A DNA stretch of 64,000 bases, taken from the NCBI GenBank assembly GCA_000181795.3, contig CM012954.1, positions 13,089,595 to 13,153,594 on the forward strand, read 5' to 3'. The stretch is from Trichinella spiralis. Taxonomy: Eukaryota > Nematoda > Enoplea > Trichinellida > Trichinellidae. The first letter of the stretch is position 1; each line of letters opens with the position of its first letter. The notes under the pieces were generated by a model. The model saw nothing but the letters and a program-made list of their open reading frames with translations, did not search any database and was not told where the DNA came from. The position numbers were made by a program, and so were the translations under genes. Positions 30,101 to 41,681 of this stretch are shown piece after piece.

Positions 30101-30539
30101 ACAAATAAAACATTAAATTAGGAAATGAATAGAATATGAAAATTATAGATGCACTGTTATTCGTCTCCAATTACTTTTTATAATATGGCTGTTTCTTATA
30201 AGCTTCTATACAAATTGTATTGTATGAAAATTGCAATGGAGTCATAAACACAACAGTAACATTACTCCATTACTTACTTGTTGGACACATATGAAGAAAC
30301 GTGACCAGTCAGATAATAAAATGTTCACATTCACAACCATTTCATGTTGCTGCTCCATATTGATTGATGCAAATAGGAAATGTTCTTAATACTAAAACTG
30401 AATCAAATTAATATCTGAATATAAAAAAGAACATCCTCAAATTCAGCATCTGGTTTGAGTATCTGAAAATTAGCAACAGAAATATAGATAGAGATATCCC
30501 CATTAGTTTGCGTTCACCTTATTTGTAAAGTCATGCAAA

Positions 30540-30900
30540 TAACATGCGTAGAGTACCCGCATCACAATACTGAATGTAACTTACTTCTTATTTGTGGCGA
30601 ACATAAAAGAGCGGAATTATAGTTGACCACGTAACGCCTGTTGACATTGCACTGAATGGAACAACTAAATACGAACGAAGTAATCTGCAATGGTTTTCAA
30701 TAAGTAAATTATGCAAATAATATAGACTACTATGCCCCAGGGAAAGCAACCTAATTCTCCTTCAGCTATAGCGCAGTGATATAATTATCAAGAACATGCT
30801 GAATACATAATGTTATAACGTTTTTATTTACACACCTTATATTATGTGGAATTTCATTACTATGCAAATTTATTTCACTAACATTACATGAAAATCCGTT
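30540..30900 (-). repeat. Octamer/GTAAGT repeat unit C (right arm, inverted)
   Basis: Reverse-complement copy of units A and B. On the minus strand it reads ATTTGCAT (30862-30869, 30711-30718), core GTGGTCAAC... (30630 down to 30606), 46 nt from the core start to GTAAGT (30584-30579), then TTACATT and TATTGTGATGCGGG. Confidence 0.65.
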
Positions 30901-31559
30901 AACTTGTAGCAGTGAGAATTAACAAAACATCACGGAAAAGACTACTATTATTTTGAATTCATACAAGTAGTACGTAAACTTATCGAAATAATAGTGACAT
31001 TATAGCACTGCTTACTTTTTTCCATCAGTGAAGGAAAGGGAGCAGTCAGTCAGCAGTTACGTAGGGCAGCTTATATTAGCTCTAAAAAATTATATTTCAA
31101 AAATAATGTTCGAACATAAAACATTAAGAGGAACCTATCTATGATAATACTTACATGATGACTTAATATCGACGCCACAGTTGGGATTAAAGTGATACGG
31201 TGCAGATGATGCCGCTAACTTACAATCCTATTATTATAGAATCTTATAAAAATTAATAAACTGAGCCTTCTGTGTATTTGAAATTGCTGTTCAATTTCAT
31301 CTTTTCAAAACCAAAAAATAAACATTACTTCATAAAAACTATATCCAAATCTTTATGCTGGATTGCTATCTTCTTGATTACTTTCTGCAATGCAATTGCT
31401 TTACATTGCTCGATATGAATATAGAAATCTGTAAATTCTAAAACTCTGTGAATTACATTAGTGCAAATACCTCAAAATAAATTGCACAAATACGTACTTG
31501 TCCACATGCAGCATTTAGTGAGAGCAACTGAAAATTAGGAATAGTAATTTTAATGGATA

Positions 31560-31940
31560 TGAACATTTGCAACGTCATGCAAAGGGCAAGCATGCAATTC
31601 CCCCATCACAATATCGAATGTAACTAACTGCTCATTCAAAGATAACAGTGAAGAGCGGAATTATAGTTGACCACATGCATTCCGGATGCATGGCAATGAA
31701 CTGAGTAACTAAATATGAAGGGAGTGCTCTGAAGCAGAGGGCAATAAGTAAATAATGCAAATGAACATACCACTGCCTCAGGTGAAACAACCTAATTTTT
31801 AGTCCGTAATAGCGTAGTGTTAAGTTCAGCAAACAACTATATTAAATGACGACTGTTATTACGTTTTTACTCACACATCTCATATTATATGAAATCTCAT
31901 CATTATGCAAATTTATTTCACTAAAATTCGATGAAAATCC
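31560..31940 (-). repeat. Octamer/GTAAGT repeat unit D (right arm, inverted)
   Basis: Minus-strand series as in unit C: octamers at 31905 and 31755, CACCTGAGGCAGTGG, core at 31674-31650 identical to unit A, then 46 nt on GTTAGT (one base changed from GTAAGT) followed by TTACATT and TATTGTGATG. Confidence 0.65.
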
Positions 31941-32199
31941 GTTAACAGAAGCATCGGAAATTACAAATTATAATTTCAAATAAAATTGCGTTAACCGAGC
32001 TTATCTACTTGAAAATATGATGACAGCTATCTATTACATAGCATAAAAAATATTTTTGTTATGAAAAAGAATCCAGATATAATAAATTGCTTTCACTAGA
32101 AGAGGAACGAAGTACATAGTAAATTTTCATTTATAATTAATTTAGGTAGAAGTGGAAAAGTTTTATGGTTTTATGGTTCCAAACGAGCAATCTATAGCT

Positions 32200-33670
32200 G
32201 CTGTTACAGTTGAAAACATTTATAATTGCAGCTGATAAAATTAAAAGTAATGCAGAATTTGAATAAAAAAATGAATGATGTAGCAAACTACACAGTTTTG
32301 AAAACAATAAAGCTTTATCTTGATGTAAAATAAAAACATAATAAAGCGAAATGATTCCCTCAATTGAGTTAATTGCATAAGAATTTGCTAATTTAATCCA
32401 GTTAATGGATAAATCAGATAAATTATGATCAGAACGCAATTTGTTTCTAAAGATGGAAAGATACTTCCTACTAAAAAATTTTTCTAAAGTTCTGGTATTT
32501 GCTGCTGATATCTCTCTTTTCTATGTGAACAAATCACCGTCGATAATACTTCAGAAAAATGTTATGATTATCCCAAGCCACAATGGAAGACCGATCTCCA
32601 TGAATCTAAAAAAATGGGAGGGAGTGATGGGGCGGGGGGGGTTAGGTGGGGAATTTTCTACAGATTACCACGATCCCTGTTCTTCCTGAAGCGGTCAATA
32701 GTTCAATGGGAGATGCCATCTGTCAAGAGGGACAGGTCAGGAATTAGTAGGGTATCTGTGAATTAGCAGGATTAGCAGGGTAGGAGGGAGAATTAGCAGG
32801 ATGGAAGAAATAAATGTTGTTAGAAATTGCATCCACCGCACATGATAATCTGGCGTTGTCTGTGACTTATTAATGTTGGCACCTGTGGAGGTGAGGGTAT
32901 TTTCTAAATGATGGGAAAGAATTTTCACGTGTCAGCTGATTAATTGCAGCTGATAAAATTAAAAGTAATGCAGAATTAGAAATAATGAAAAATGAATGAT
33001 TTAGCAAACCACACAATTTTAAAAACAATAAAGCTTTATGTTGATGCAAAATAAAAATATAATAAAGCGAAATGATTCTTTCAATTGAGTTAATTACATA
33101 ATTAGAATCTGACAATTTAATTATGCTAAATGACAAATCAATGATCGATTATGATCAAAACGTAATTTTTTACTAAAGATGGACAGGAAACTTTCTACAT
33201 GAAATTATGGTAATTCTTGATATTCCCGTTTTTCATGAGAATGTACACCGATCGATAATAGTTTGGAATTATTTTATACTTTATCCAATGTAATTAGAAT
33301 AGGGATTTATCCAATGATTTATACTTTATCGTATGTAACTAGAATTATTTTATACTTTATCCATTCAACTAGAATTGGGAGGCCGTTGATGAATTTTCTG
33401 TAGATTAGCGTGATCTTCATTGTCCTTAAATCCTATAATAGTTCAGCGTTAGACATCGTTTGCGGGTGAGAAAAGGTGGGGAAGGAATAGAAAAAGGCAT
33501 AAGGAAGAATTAGCAGGATGAAGGAAGTAAAGATAGTGAAGGATAAAGAAAAGTGTGTCGCTTTTCTTCAAATGAATGAACCGTTCGCTTTCAATCTGTG
33601 GAGAGGCATTTTCTCAGTAATGGGAAACAATTACATTGTTGTGCCTCAGGGTTCTTGGTAATACATTGAC
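32200..33670 (-). repeat. Tandem duplication of ~0.72 kb
   Basis: GCAGCTGATAAAATTAAAAG starts at about 32229 and 32947. The following several hundred bases, with AACAATAAAGCTTTAT and AATAAAGCGAAATGATTC, match closely. A downstream part (GAATTTTCT.(C/G)AGATTA…AGTTCA) recurs about 745 nt apart. A G-rich run (about 32625-32650) lies in the first copy. Parts match the reverse complement of 23.6-23.9 kb. Confidence 0.7.
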
Positions 33671-34429
33671 ATCATAGGACTTTCCGGATTCATTTTGAAA
33701 GATGGATGGAACGTCAGTCAGTGCCATTCTGACAGTTTTTTAGGTGAACGGTGGAAGTGGATGCTTCAGCACAAAACAGTTTTACACTGTGAACCAGAAA
33801 CAGCCCTATGCAGCAAGTGATTAGTGCTGAGTTTGAGAGGATATGATGGAGTAAACAGTAAACATTTCAGAGATCATCATATAAAATGGGGAGTAGATCA
33901 CGTTTTGTCAATGCAGATTTGCAATTCAGATTCATTCCTCAATTGAAAATAATCTTTTGCATGTCAAATTCCTGCATTTTAGAAAATTCTATACGATTCT
34001 ATACGATAAATCTGTCTTTGTACAGTGATTCAGAATGACGCAAAATTGAGAATAATTTCCGTTAAATCGAACGATTTCTTCTATATATATTATATATGCA
34101 TTTTATTTCATGATTGCACTGTAGTTAATGCTAAAAATAAATTCTGCATGCACTCTTTGGTAATGCATTTTATTCAAATCGTTCCCTAGAAACATTTACA
34201 AAAATGCCGTTAAAAAGCCACTTTAATTGGTAAATGTAAACTTGTGAAATTGCATATTTACATTTGTTGGGAAATACTACTTGTACAAATTTGCGCAAAT
34301 GTGATTTGTATTATGTTTTCATTTAAGGTTTGTTGTACAACAGTTTTATTTAATTTCAAAATGAATATTGAGTTATGAATTTATATGAAAAAAATTTTAA
34401 TGAAACTATAACGAAAAGCAAAGTACACT

Positions 34430-35900
34430 GAATGAATGTCATAAGACGCTGCTGTAAGCCACCTCGGTGAAGCAAACGGACTCGCAATTATTGATAACGA
34501 AAGCGCCTCAAAAAAAGTCATTTGCATAACTGAAAAACAACCCTCACGCAGCGTTGCTTCACCTAGTCTAAATTCACTAAAACTCATCGCGGAGTCGTGT
34601 TTGAAAAAACAATTTCAGTTTTACAATTCCATACTGAGACATGATAATCTTAAATATTAAAAAATGACTACATACTAAAAATTATTGCCAATATACCGTT
34701 CAAGAACTCAAACGTGGATTTTCAGAAAAATTACAGATGCTGTATTTATTCTCAAATACATATTATTGACTTAAATTACTAATTTACTACATACTCAACA
34801 TCTATTTTCATCCATATCTTAAAATAATAACGATAAAACTGAAAAAAATTCCACTTACCAAAATAAGCGCCTTTTTACGTTGAAGCCCATGCTTTTTTGT
34901 ACAGTTCAGAATTCCAAACAATAAAATTAAAATAAATAAAGGACAAAAACATTTGCTCGTTGCTTATCCGTCTTTCCAGTGAAAACGTCTTGCTGTTCAT
35001 ACACTGCACACTGTACACCAACAACCACTGCTACTAACGCCACGCAAGCGAACGCATAGCACGATAATAAAAAGTTGCATGCAATTTCTGGTAAACAAGT
35101 GCCATCCATGCCTGCAAACAAAATTTTCACGAACGTTAATCTGATATCACCCCAACGGCAATATATTAAATATAATTTTACATTATTAACGAATGTATAC
35201 TTTTCGACTAATAGATGTAATTGAAATGCTCAAATAATAGAAATCAAATGAAATTACTAAAACTGAAGATCAAGTGAAATTATTTCATCAGTGCTATGCG
35301 TCGTCTCGATAACATGCAAATTTTTATGCGCTGCCTTGCTTTTATACGCTGCGTGTTTCACCTAGTCTAACTGTACTAAAGCTCAAAAAAATATTTAATT
35401 ATATCAATAAGATACACATACAAAAAATCAATTTGAATAACCATCAAACAATTAAAGATATGAAACTTACCAAAATAATCCTCTTCTCAGTCACGACCTC
35501 TATCTTCATTTTTTTGTGCAGCTTTATAAATCATGATAAACGATTTTCATAAAATAAAAATAATGTACACAAAAAGCAACATATATATCTATCTGATGGA
35601 TGCTTGTCCAGATTTAGTTTGGATGCGCCGTACTGTTCACTCTCTGCGAAACCGTCATTCCGTAATTATTGAAAATAAAGCACACAGTGAGCACACTATC
35701 TACGATTACTGTATACCACGTCAATAATTGCAAAAAAATAATATAAGCAATTTAGGAAAAGTTAATTTGCATAATTGAAAACAACCCTTACACAACGTTA
35801 TTTAACCTAACCTAACCGCATTAAAGCTCAACGTCGAATAACATTTTTCTGAAAATAATTTTCAACCTCATCTACGCAATGTGATACTAAACAAATGAAA
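34430..35900. repeat. Decayed repeats with the TTCACCTAGTCTAA motif
   Basis: TTCACCTAGTCTAA(A/C) followed by ACTAAA(A/G)CTCA occurs at about 34558 and 35349, with a related TTTAACCTAACCTAACC…TAAAGCTCAA at about 35800. ACTTACCAAAATAA followed by a TTTTTTTGTAC/GCAG block occurs at 34853 and 35465. ATTTGCAT/ATGCAAAT octamers are at 34520, 35314 and 35765. No coding frame is conserved between copies. Confidence 0.55.
34927..35109 (-). CDS. Hypothetical 60-aa protein with one hydrophobic segment
   Basis: ATG at 35109, two bases after a strong minus-strand acceptor (TTTTGTTTGCAG), the same arrangement as in several real genes of this window. The product starts MDGTCLPEIACN, has a hydrophobic stretch at about residues 13-36 (Cys/Ala/Val-rich) and a polar tail ending FVLYLF. 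No homolog recognised. It could be a small membrane or secreted protein, an exon of a larger gene, or a chance frame in repeat DNA. Confidence 0.25.
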   Translation of the reverse strand: MDGTCLPEIACNFLLSCYAFACVALVAVVVGVQCAVYEQQDVFTGKTDKQRANVFVLYLF

Positions 35901-35909
35901 CTGAAATGG

Positions 35910-36995
35910 CCATAAATGTCAAACTTTAAAACATTTTACATTTATTAATTTGTTCCTTTTCAACAAATATAGATAAAGTTTGCCTTTGTTTGAAAATATT
36001 CTTCACGCACAGAACTGTACAATTGAACTTCAGACCATGTTTCAACATTAATATTTCAATACTTCAAATACATTTATATATAAGAAGAAATTACATTTAT
36101 TCAATTGCACAGCAGCGCACTATTACAGCAGCAATCAAGAAGTTACGTAGCCAGGAAAACATTCTTTTGCCATGCTTTATCATGATCACATTCTGATTTT
36201 TCAGATCAGAATTATATCGGAGGATCGTTTTTAATTCAGCAAAATTTTCACATCGTCTTTTTCCTAAAAAATGAAACATCTAGAATGAAATAAAATACTT
36301 CAAAAATTTGTTTTAAGTTTCTTCTATATCAATGTCTATATATATATATATATATATTTGTGCATTTAATAGATGCAAAAGAAAATAACAATAAACACCA
36401 CTGCAAGAATAAATGTAATAAATCTTATTACAGATAAATACATGAATTAACCCTTGAAATAACTGTTTCAAAATTATCATAATTATACAATACAAATTTA
36501 TGCAGTAAACGAGGTACCTGACCAGTCCTTTTCATTCAAATAATCATCGACATCTTTAATTATATTGATTTTATTTGACTGTTGAATTGATCAATTGTTC
36601 TATTGATCAAATCACATTCGCCAGATTTGAAACGCATCATTGCTAAAACAGTTTTCAACAACTACAAAACAAGACAATAGAAACGATAAATTTAAATTAC
36701 AGTTCGATTCAACAAAATAAACAATTGATTAGCATGTTGTGCGCATGCCTCATCATTAGTTACCAATGCGTTGAATAATGAACATAAACAGTTAGAAAGA
36801 AAAACCAACAGAATAACAATAACTTGAACATATGCAAATATGCGCCTAACTGAACGCTTAATCATCATTATAGTAGAGTAGCAACAGTTGCACAATGTAA
36901 AATAACGAGTAGCAAAATGAAAAACCACAACAATGAAAGCGTGCAGAATTGCGTGAAAAATTTCTTTGATTTTAAGTTTGATTATTTTTGCCGTT
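35910..36995. other. No gene recognised
   Basis: AT-rich 3' flank of the receptor gene. A (TA)n/(ATAG)n run is at about 36330-36357. A minus-strand frame at 36692-36928 with a hydrophobic centre was seen but lacks splice or homology support. Confidence 0.4.
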
Positions 36996-37976
36996 TCAAA
37001 TCCCCTTCGAACTGATTATCCCTATGCTGGATTTGTTAGCAGCAGCAGTTTGGCGCAACAGCAGACAGTGTATCAGTTTGCGAAATTCGCCCATTCGACA
37101 GTACAACAAAATGAAATGCAATATCCCATCAAAGAAGGCAATGATCGCGTACCGGGTGGTCAGAATGGACTGGGTGAGATCGGATATGCTCAGAGCGAAA
37201 TTGACCACCACGTTGCCAACCACGGTAGTTATGCAAAACGTGCCAACACACATGAACAGAGTGACGATCAGTTTCACGTTCATCCGTTGCCTGCTTTGGG
37301 ATATGTTGTCGCCAAGTCGTTCAACAGAACGCATCTTGAAACGGATCCACACCATCAGAAACAGATATACCACCAAGGTGATGGAAAGCAGCAGATTGAT
37401 TTGCATTTGAGATTTGATGAAATAGCTTCTATCGAATATGGTCACGTAGGAGCAAAAGAGCAATGGCTGATCAGAAGTGTGAAAATAGCCGACAATTTCC
37501 ATAATGACGCAGTGGAAAAAGATCAGAAGCATGATCGTGGTGGTGAGTTTGCGTTTGAAAACGTGGACGTAAAATTTCGGCGCCACCACGGCCAAACAAC
37601 GATCCAAACCCGTGAATAAGCTGACGTCGGTCAGAAAGCGCAACGAGAAGTCCAAAACAAGAAACTGAAGGAAGCATTCTTGCTGAGTGAGAAACCGCAG
37701 CCCGGCTCCGTGGATCCGGTACAAATCAAAGATGCCAGTGATCAAAAGGCCGGCACCGAAAATACAGTAAGTGAAACAGATCAAACGGATGAGCAGGAAC
37801 ACTTTTTGCTTCCGAGCAACTTTTGGCAAAAGCATCGCCAGCAAAGCGCCGGCATTCAACAACAACGTCAACAAGCCGACCACCACCCCGAAATACGGCA
37901 TTATTTTCATCTCCTTGCCGACACTGTTTCGCATCACTTCAACTTCCTCAAACGTCGAGGCGTTAGCGAAAAACAT
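36996..37976 (-). CDS. Single-exon seven-transmembrane G-protein-coupled receptor (nematode serpentine type)
   Basis: Intronless frame of 326 aa from ATG 37976 to TGA 36996-36998; the only upstream in-frame alternative start is a TTG. The N-terminus has an N-glycosylation site (NAS). Seven hydrophobic segments follow: about 28-52, 60-86, 103-125, 143-165, 195-215, 237-262 and 277-296. The end of TM3 reads LDRCLAVVAP, a DRY-like motif, and two Cys (before TM3 and in the TM4-5 loop, LLFCSY) could form the usual disulphide. TM7 reads FFDGILHFILLYC instead of NPxxY. Rhodopsin-like and closest in feel to nematode srx/srsx receptors, so perhaps chemosensory; ligand unknown. Base composition is higher in GC than its flanks. 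Confidence 0.75.
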   Translation of the reverse strand: MFFANASTFEEVEVMRNSVGKEMKIMPYFGVVVGLLTLLLNAGALLAMLLPKVARKQKVFLLIRLICFTYCIFGAGLLITGIFDLYRIHGAGLRFLTQQECFLQFLVLDFSLRFLTDVSLFTGLDRCLAVVAPKFYVHVFKRKLTTTIMLLIFFHCVIMEIVGYFHTSDQPLLFCSYVTIFDRSYFIKSQMQINLLLSITLVVYLFLMVWIRFKMRSVERLGDNISQSRQRMNVKLIVTLFMCVGTFCITTVVGNVVVNFALSISDLTQSILTTRYAIIAFFDGILHFILLYCRMGEFRKLIHCLLLRQTAAANKSSIGIISSKGI

Positions 37977-39403
37977 TTTCAATTTTAAGCAAATTTTATT
38001 TTGTTTTCTTTTTTATTTTTATTTCGCTTGAAAATTTCTAAATCAAAAAAAAACGCGTCAAACTCAATTTCAAACTCACAATATACTAATTATTGAAATT
38101 TTAAATTATTCAAATATTAAAAGTAATAAAATGCTGAAAATGAAAATTTTCAACATTTTTCAATAAAATGACAACGGCAATCTTACTGGAAAATATGAAA
38201 AGTGTACAAATTCAACTTTTCAACACTGTTCTGAGCAAGCTCATCCATCTTCTTCACCGTGACACTGTTGAGCATGAAAATTATCCAAGCTTTAAAAATC
38301 TACTGCTCGTAGAAAAAATAAAATAAAATAAATTTTCATATGTATCATCTTTGAAAACACGTGAAGTGTAAAAATGAATAATGACGCAACTTCTGCATGG
38401 TTCATTGGCGCAATTTCGCTAATTGCTTGCTAGTCACGGGGTGTAGCAAAACATAAATTCCGTATGGAAAATGTTTATAGTCGGAAAGATGATTTTCTTT
38501 ATAAAAAATCAATAAAAAACGAACCGTCTGACATTGAATAAATAGCAAATTGATTCTACTAAAAGTAAAAAAAAGAACAAGCATTTCACAATTCGATTTC
38601 ATATTCTTCAAGTTCATACAATTTTTCTGCAAAAAGTAAATCTCAATAATTTCAATTGAATTCATAATTATCAGAAAATAAAATTACAAATTATTAATAT
38701 AATTTTACAAAACTCAACTGGTGAAAAACTTTTTCACGAGCTAATCAAACTAATGTATAAAATTAAAAAATATTTTTTCAGTGCAACTTTATAGAGTTAA
38801 TTTATTTTCAACAGTTACTTCGATTGCACCACTGAAGTACCTTAATCAATTTTTTAATTATTCTTCTAAAAAAAGCGAAAAATTGAAAAATAAAAAAATG
38901 CATTCCTACCAATTATCCCAATTATCATGGAAATTTTAAATGCAATAAATCATTCACAATTTTAACTAGTTTATATTTCATTTATGCAATCTACAAATGC
39001 TGCCCAATCAAAGGATACATATGAAAAGTACATAAAGACAAAAATTGAACAATTGCGAAGTGAAAAAATAGATAAATTCTGCCAACATTTTCAACATCAA
39101 GCCTATAAACGTACAAAATCTCAAATTACAGTAAACACGGTTGAACTTAAACATCAAATCACAAAAATTACCGTTTCATAAATTTATAAAACATTACAGA
39201 CCTGAATTGAGTTTTGCTATTGGGGGAAATTCAGAGTAAATATTTTGTATGAAAGTTTAACATTTTACAGTATACAATTCGATCGCTCGTTCAGCAATAA
39301 CTGATCGCCTTTGTTAATATAAGAAAATAATTGTCCATATTTCGGTGGTATTTTTAAATGACGAAAATAAAATGTTGCAATTAAAACAACTGTCAAGTGA
39401 ATA
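37977..39403. other. Divergent intergenic region between the receptor gene and WWOX
   Basis: AT-rich, with no supported gene. A 65-aa Lys-rich + frame at 38984-39181 has an ATG but no homology or splice context. Confidence 0.5.
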
Positions 39404-41095
39404 ATGCTCGGCTTTGCGGAAAGTGACAGTGAGGATGAGCTGCCGTCTGGCTGGGAAGAGCGAACCACGTTGGATAACCGAGTCTATTATGTCAAGTATA
39501 GTGAGGAAGATGAAATGTGCAGCATGTAAAAAATTTTATTTCTTCCCATTCAGCCATTTTGAAAAGTCAGTGCAGTGGAATCATCCACGTACAGACCGCA
39601 GGAAAACTGTTCCAGCAGAATTACCGAAAAATTGGAAACGTGTAGTGGATGAAGAGAATAAAATATTATATGAAAAGTAATAATGTTATCATGGTAGTTA
39701 GTCATGCTTCAATCGCCTAACCATGGTAATAATTTCAGCCAAGTGACTGGATTTAAAACTTATGCTGATCCGAGACTGGCTGCCGCATTCGAAGAAACTG
39801 GTGAAGAAGAAGAAGAACAATTACCAAGACAACGTTTTGATGCTCGAACAAAAGCGCTCCAAGTTTTGCATGGAATAGATCTGAGCAACAAGACAGTAAT
39901 GATTACAGGGGGAACTTCGGGAATTGGTGAATGTTCTTTTTCTCTTTCAATGAATTCAATCAGCAAGTTAAATTCGATCATTTTCTTCAAGGTTTGGAAG
40001 TTGTAAAAGCAATGTTATTTCACGGAGCAAATGTCATTATTGCATGCCGAAACATTAGCAGAGCAAGAGATACTGTAGCAAAATTGCACACTGACAGAGT
40101 AAATCAGTAATTTGTGAACTTGGTTATTTTTCCCATTTCCCCCAAATACATAATTCTTCAGAGATGCGTTAAAGTGGAATTTATTCATTGCGATTTAGCT
40201 TCTATGAGCAGTGTTCGACGATGTGCAGAAACATTCCTAGCCAGTAACTGGTAAGAAAAAGCTTCACAGTGCATATAAAAAAATTCAAAACAAATACTTT
40301 TTTGTACATACATTCAATGTATTGTACTATTTAAATTTAGGAAGTTAAATGTACTGATTCTCAACGCTGCTACACTAGAATATTCATATTCGGTTACAGA
40401 AGATGGCCTCGAACGCACATTCAGTGTGAATTACTTGGGGCAGTTTTATTTAACTACTTTCCTTTTGAAGAAGCTACAGAATTCAACGCCAGCAAGAATT
40501 GTAATTACAACTGGAGAAAGTCATCGTTTGTACGCACTGTAAACTAATTACACATTACCTTACAGTAATAATGTGTGAAGATTTAGCGCGAATTATCATA
40601 ATCTGGACGAGGACGAACTCATTTCTCGAATAACATTAACACCAGAGAACAAAGATTCATACAGTGGCATAATAGCGTACAGTATTTCAAAACTTTGTTT
40701 GACAATGTTCGCGTTTTACTTGAACGAGAAGTTTTCAAAGCAACATATATTCTGTAATGCAGTTCATCCAGGAAACTTAGTGCCCACAAAACTTTATCGT
40801 CGCTATTGTTGCATCAGTGCCCTGGTATGGCTGCTCAAGCCGTTCACCAAATCTGCGGTATTTAGTCGAATTTTCAACTTTCATAACACATTGTTTTGAT
40901 TTTTGCTTTCTCTCTAAGGATCAAGCTGCGTCTACAATCGTTTTTGCAGCCTTTTCACCAGATTTGAACAACATTGGTGGTGTATATTTGAACAGTTGTT
41001 GGTTCTGTTCACCCAGTGCGACATCAACTAACCGTACATTGCAGAGAAGACTTTGGAATGTGAGCAATGAAATTTTAAATTCTATCGGAGCATAA
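39404..41095 (+). CDS. WWOX: WWOX, WW-domain-containing short-chain oxidoreductase
   Basis: Eight exons (39404-39495, 39554-39676, 39739-39926, 39992-40098, 40162-40250, 40341-40529, 40587-40857, 40919-41095) encode 411 aa (human 414). The start [15 protein letters not shown] is nearly the human one. WW1 (about residues 12-40) keeps both Trp. WW2 (about 52-80) has Tyr in place of the second Trp, as in the human protein. The SDR domain has [10 protein letters not shown] (cofactor binding), NAAT, and the catalytic YSISK (YxxxK). WWOX binds PPxY proteins and acts as a metabolic and stress-signalling tumour suppressor in mammals; its substrate is unsettled. AATAAA is seen near 41139. ATG lies six bases after a weak AG acceptor. 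Confidence 0.93.
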
Positions 41096-41681
41096 CAACA
41101 ATCATTCATTATATTTAAAAATTAGCTCAAAAGTTGCAAATAAAAAGAAAATGAATTTTTATGGAATAAAGAGCGCCAAAGTAAAAGCTAAATTCAGCTG
41201 ATTTTTGGTTTCATTTCTAATAATACATAAACCTCCTTTTACAGCTTCGCATCATTCACGATATTATTCAACCGATAAGACTTAATAGCTAGCTACAATA
41301 GCTGAGAATCTTCTGTGCAGTACAACCATCATAATATATAAAAACAGAATGTAAAAACATATCTAATACTGACTGAAAATACGCTGAACTAAAGCTGAAT
41401 ACAATGATTACATGTCTATCCGGGAAAAAAGCAACTGCCAAATATTTGAACACAAAATCGAACCAAAAACGAAACAAAGGTAATGCTTACCATACCAACT
41501 TGAAAAGCGTGTACTATTTAAAAAAACGAACATTTTATTTAAAAAAGTTGATTCACTGACGGAAACGTGTTCTAAATCAAATAAAAGATGACTAACGGAA
41601 AAAATCTACATATTAATACAGTATACCTGATGAGTAAGAATTAACAAAAAGAAAATTAACACTAGAACAGAATAATTTCAC
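41096..41681. other. Convergent intergenic region, WWOX and nicotinic receptor gene
   Basis: 586 bp. AATAAA near 41139 and 41163 serves WWOX. Both genes converge here. No other feature seen. Confidence 0.5.

Noticed and set aside
24430-31940. Spliced-leader RNA genes
   Set aside because: A donor at fixed distance from a conserved upstream element is suggestive, but I see no Sm-binding site followed by a terminal stem-loop at the right distance, and the sequence before the donor varies too much between copies. Kept only as a hypothesis.
36692-36928. 78-aa minus-strand frame with a hydrophobic centre
   Set aside because: No recognisable family and no clear exon signals. Hydrophobic frames arise often by chance in T-rich sequence.
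36966-37619. 217-aa open frame on the + strand
   Set aside because: It lies exactly opposite the 7TM receptor frame, whose hydrophobic pattern and motifs are far more convincing. The + frame is low-complexity His/Gln-rich, as expected from an antisense shadow.
38984-39181. 65-aa Lys-rich + frame
   Set aside because: Short, compositionally biased, with no acceptor or donor and no homology; likely chance in AT-rich DNA.
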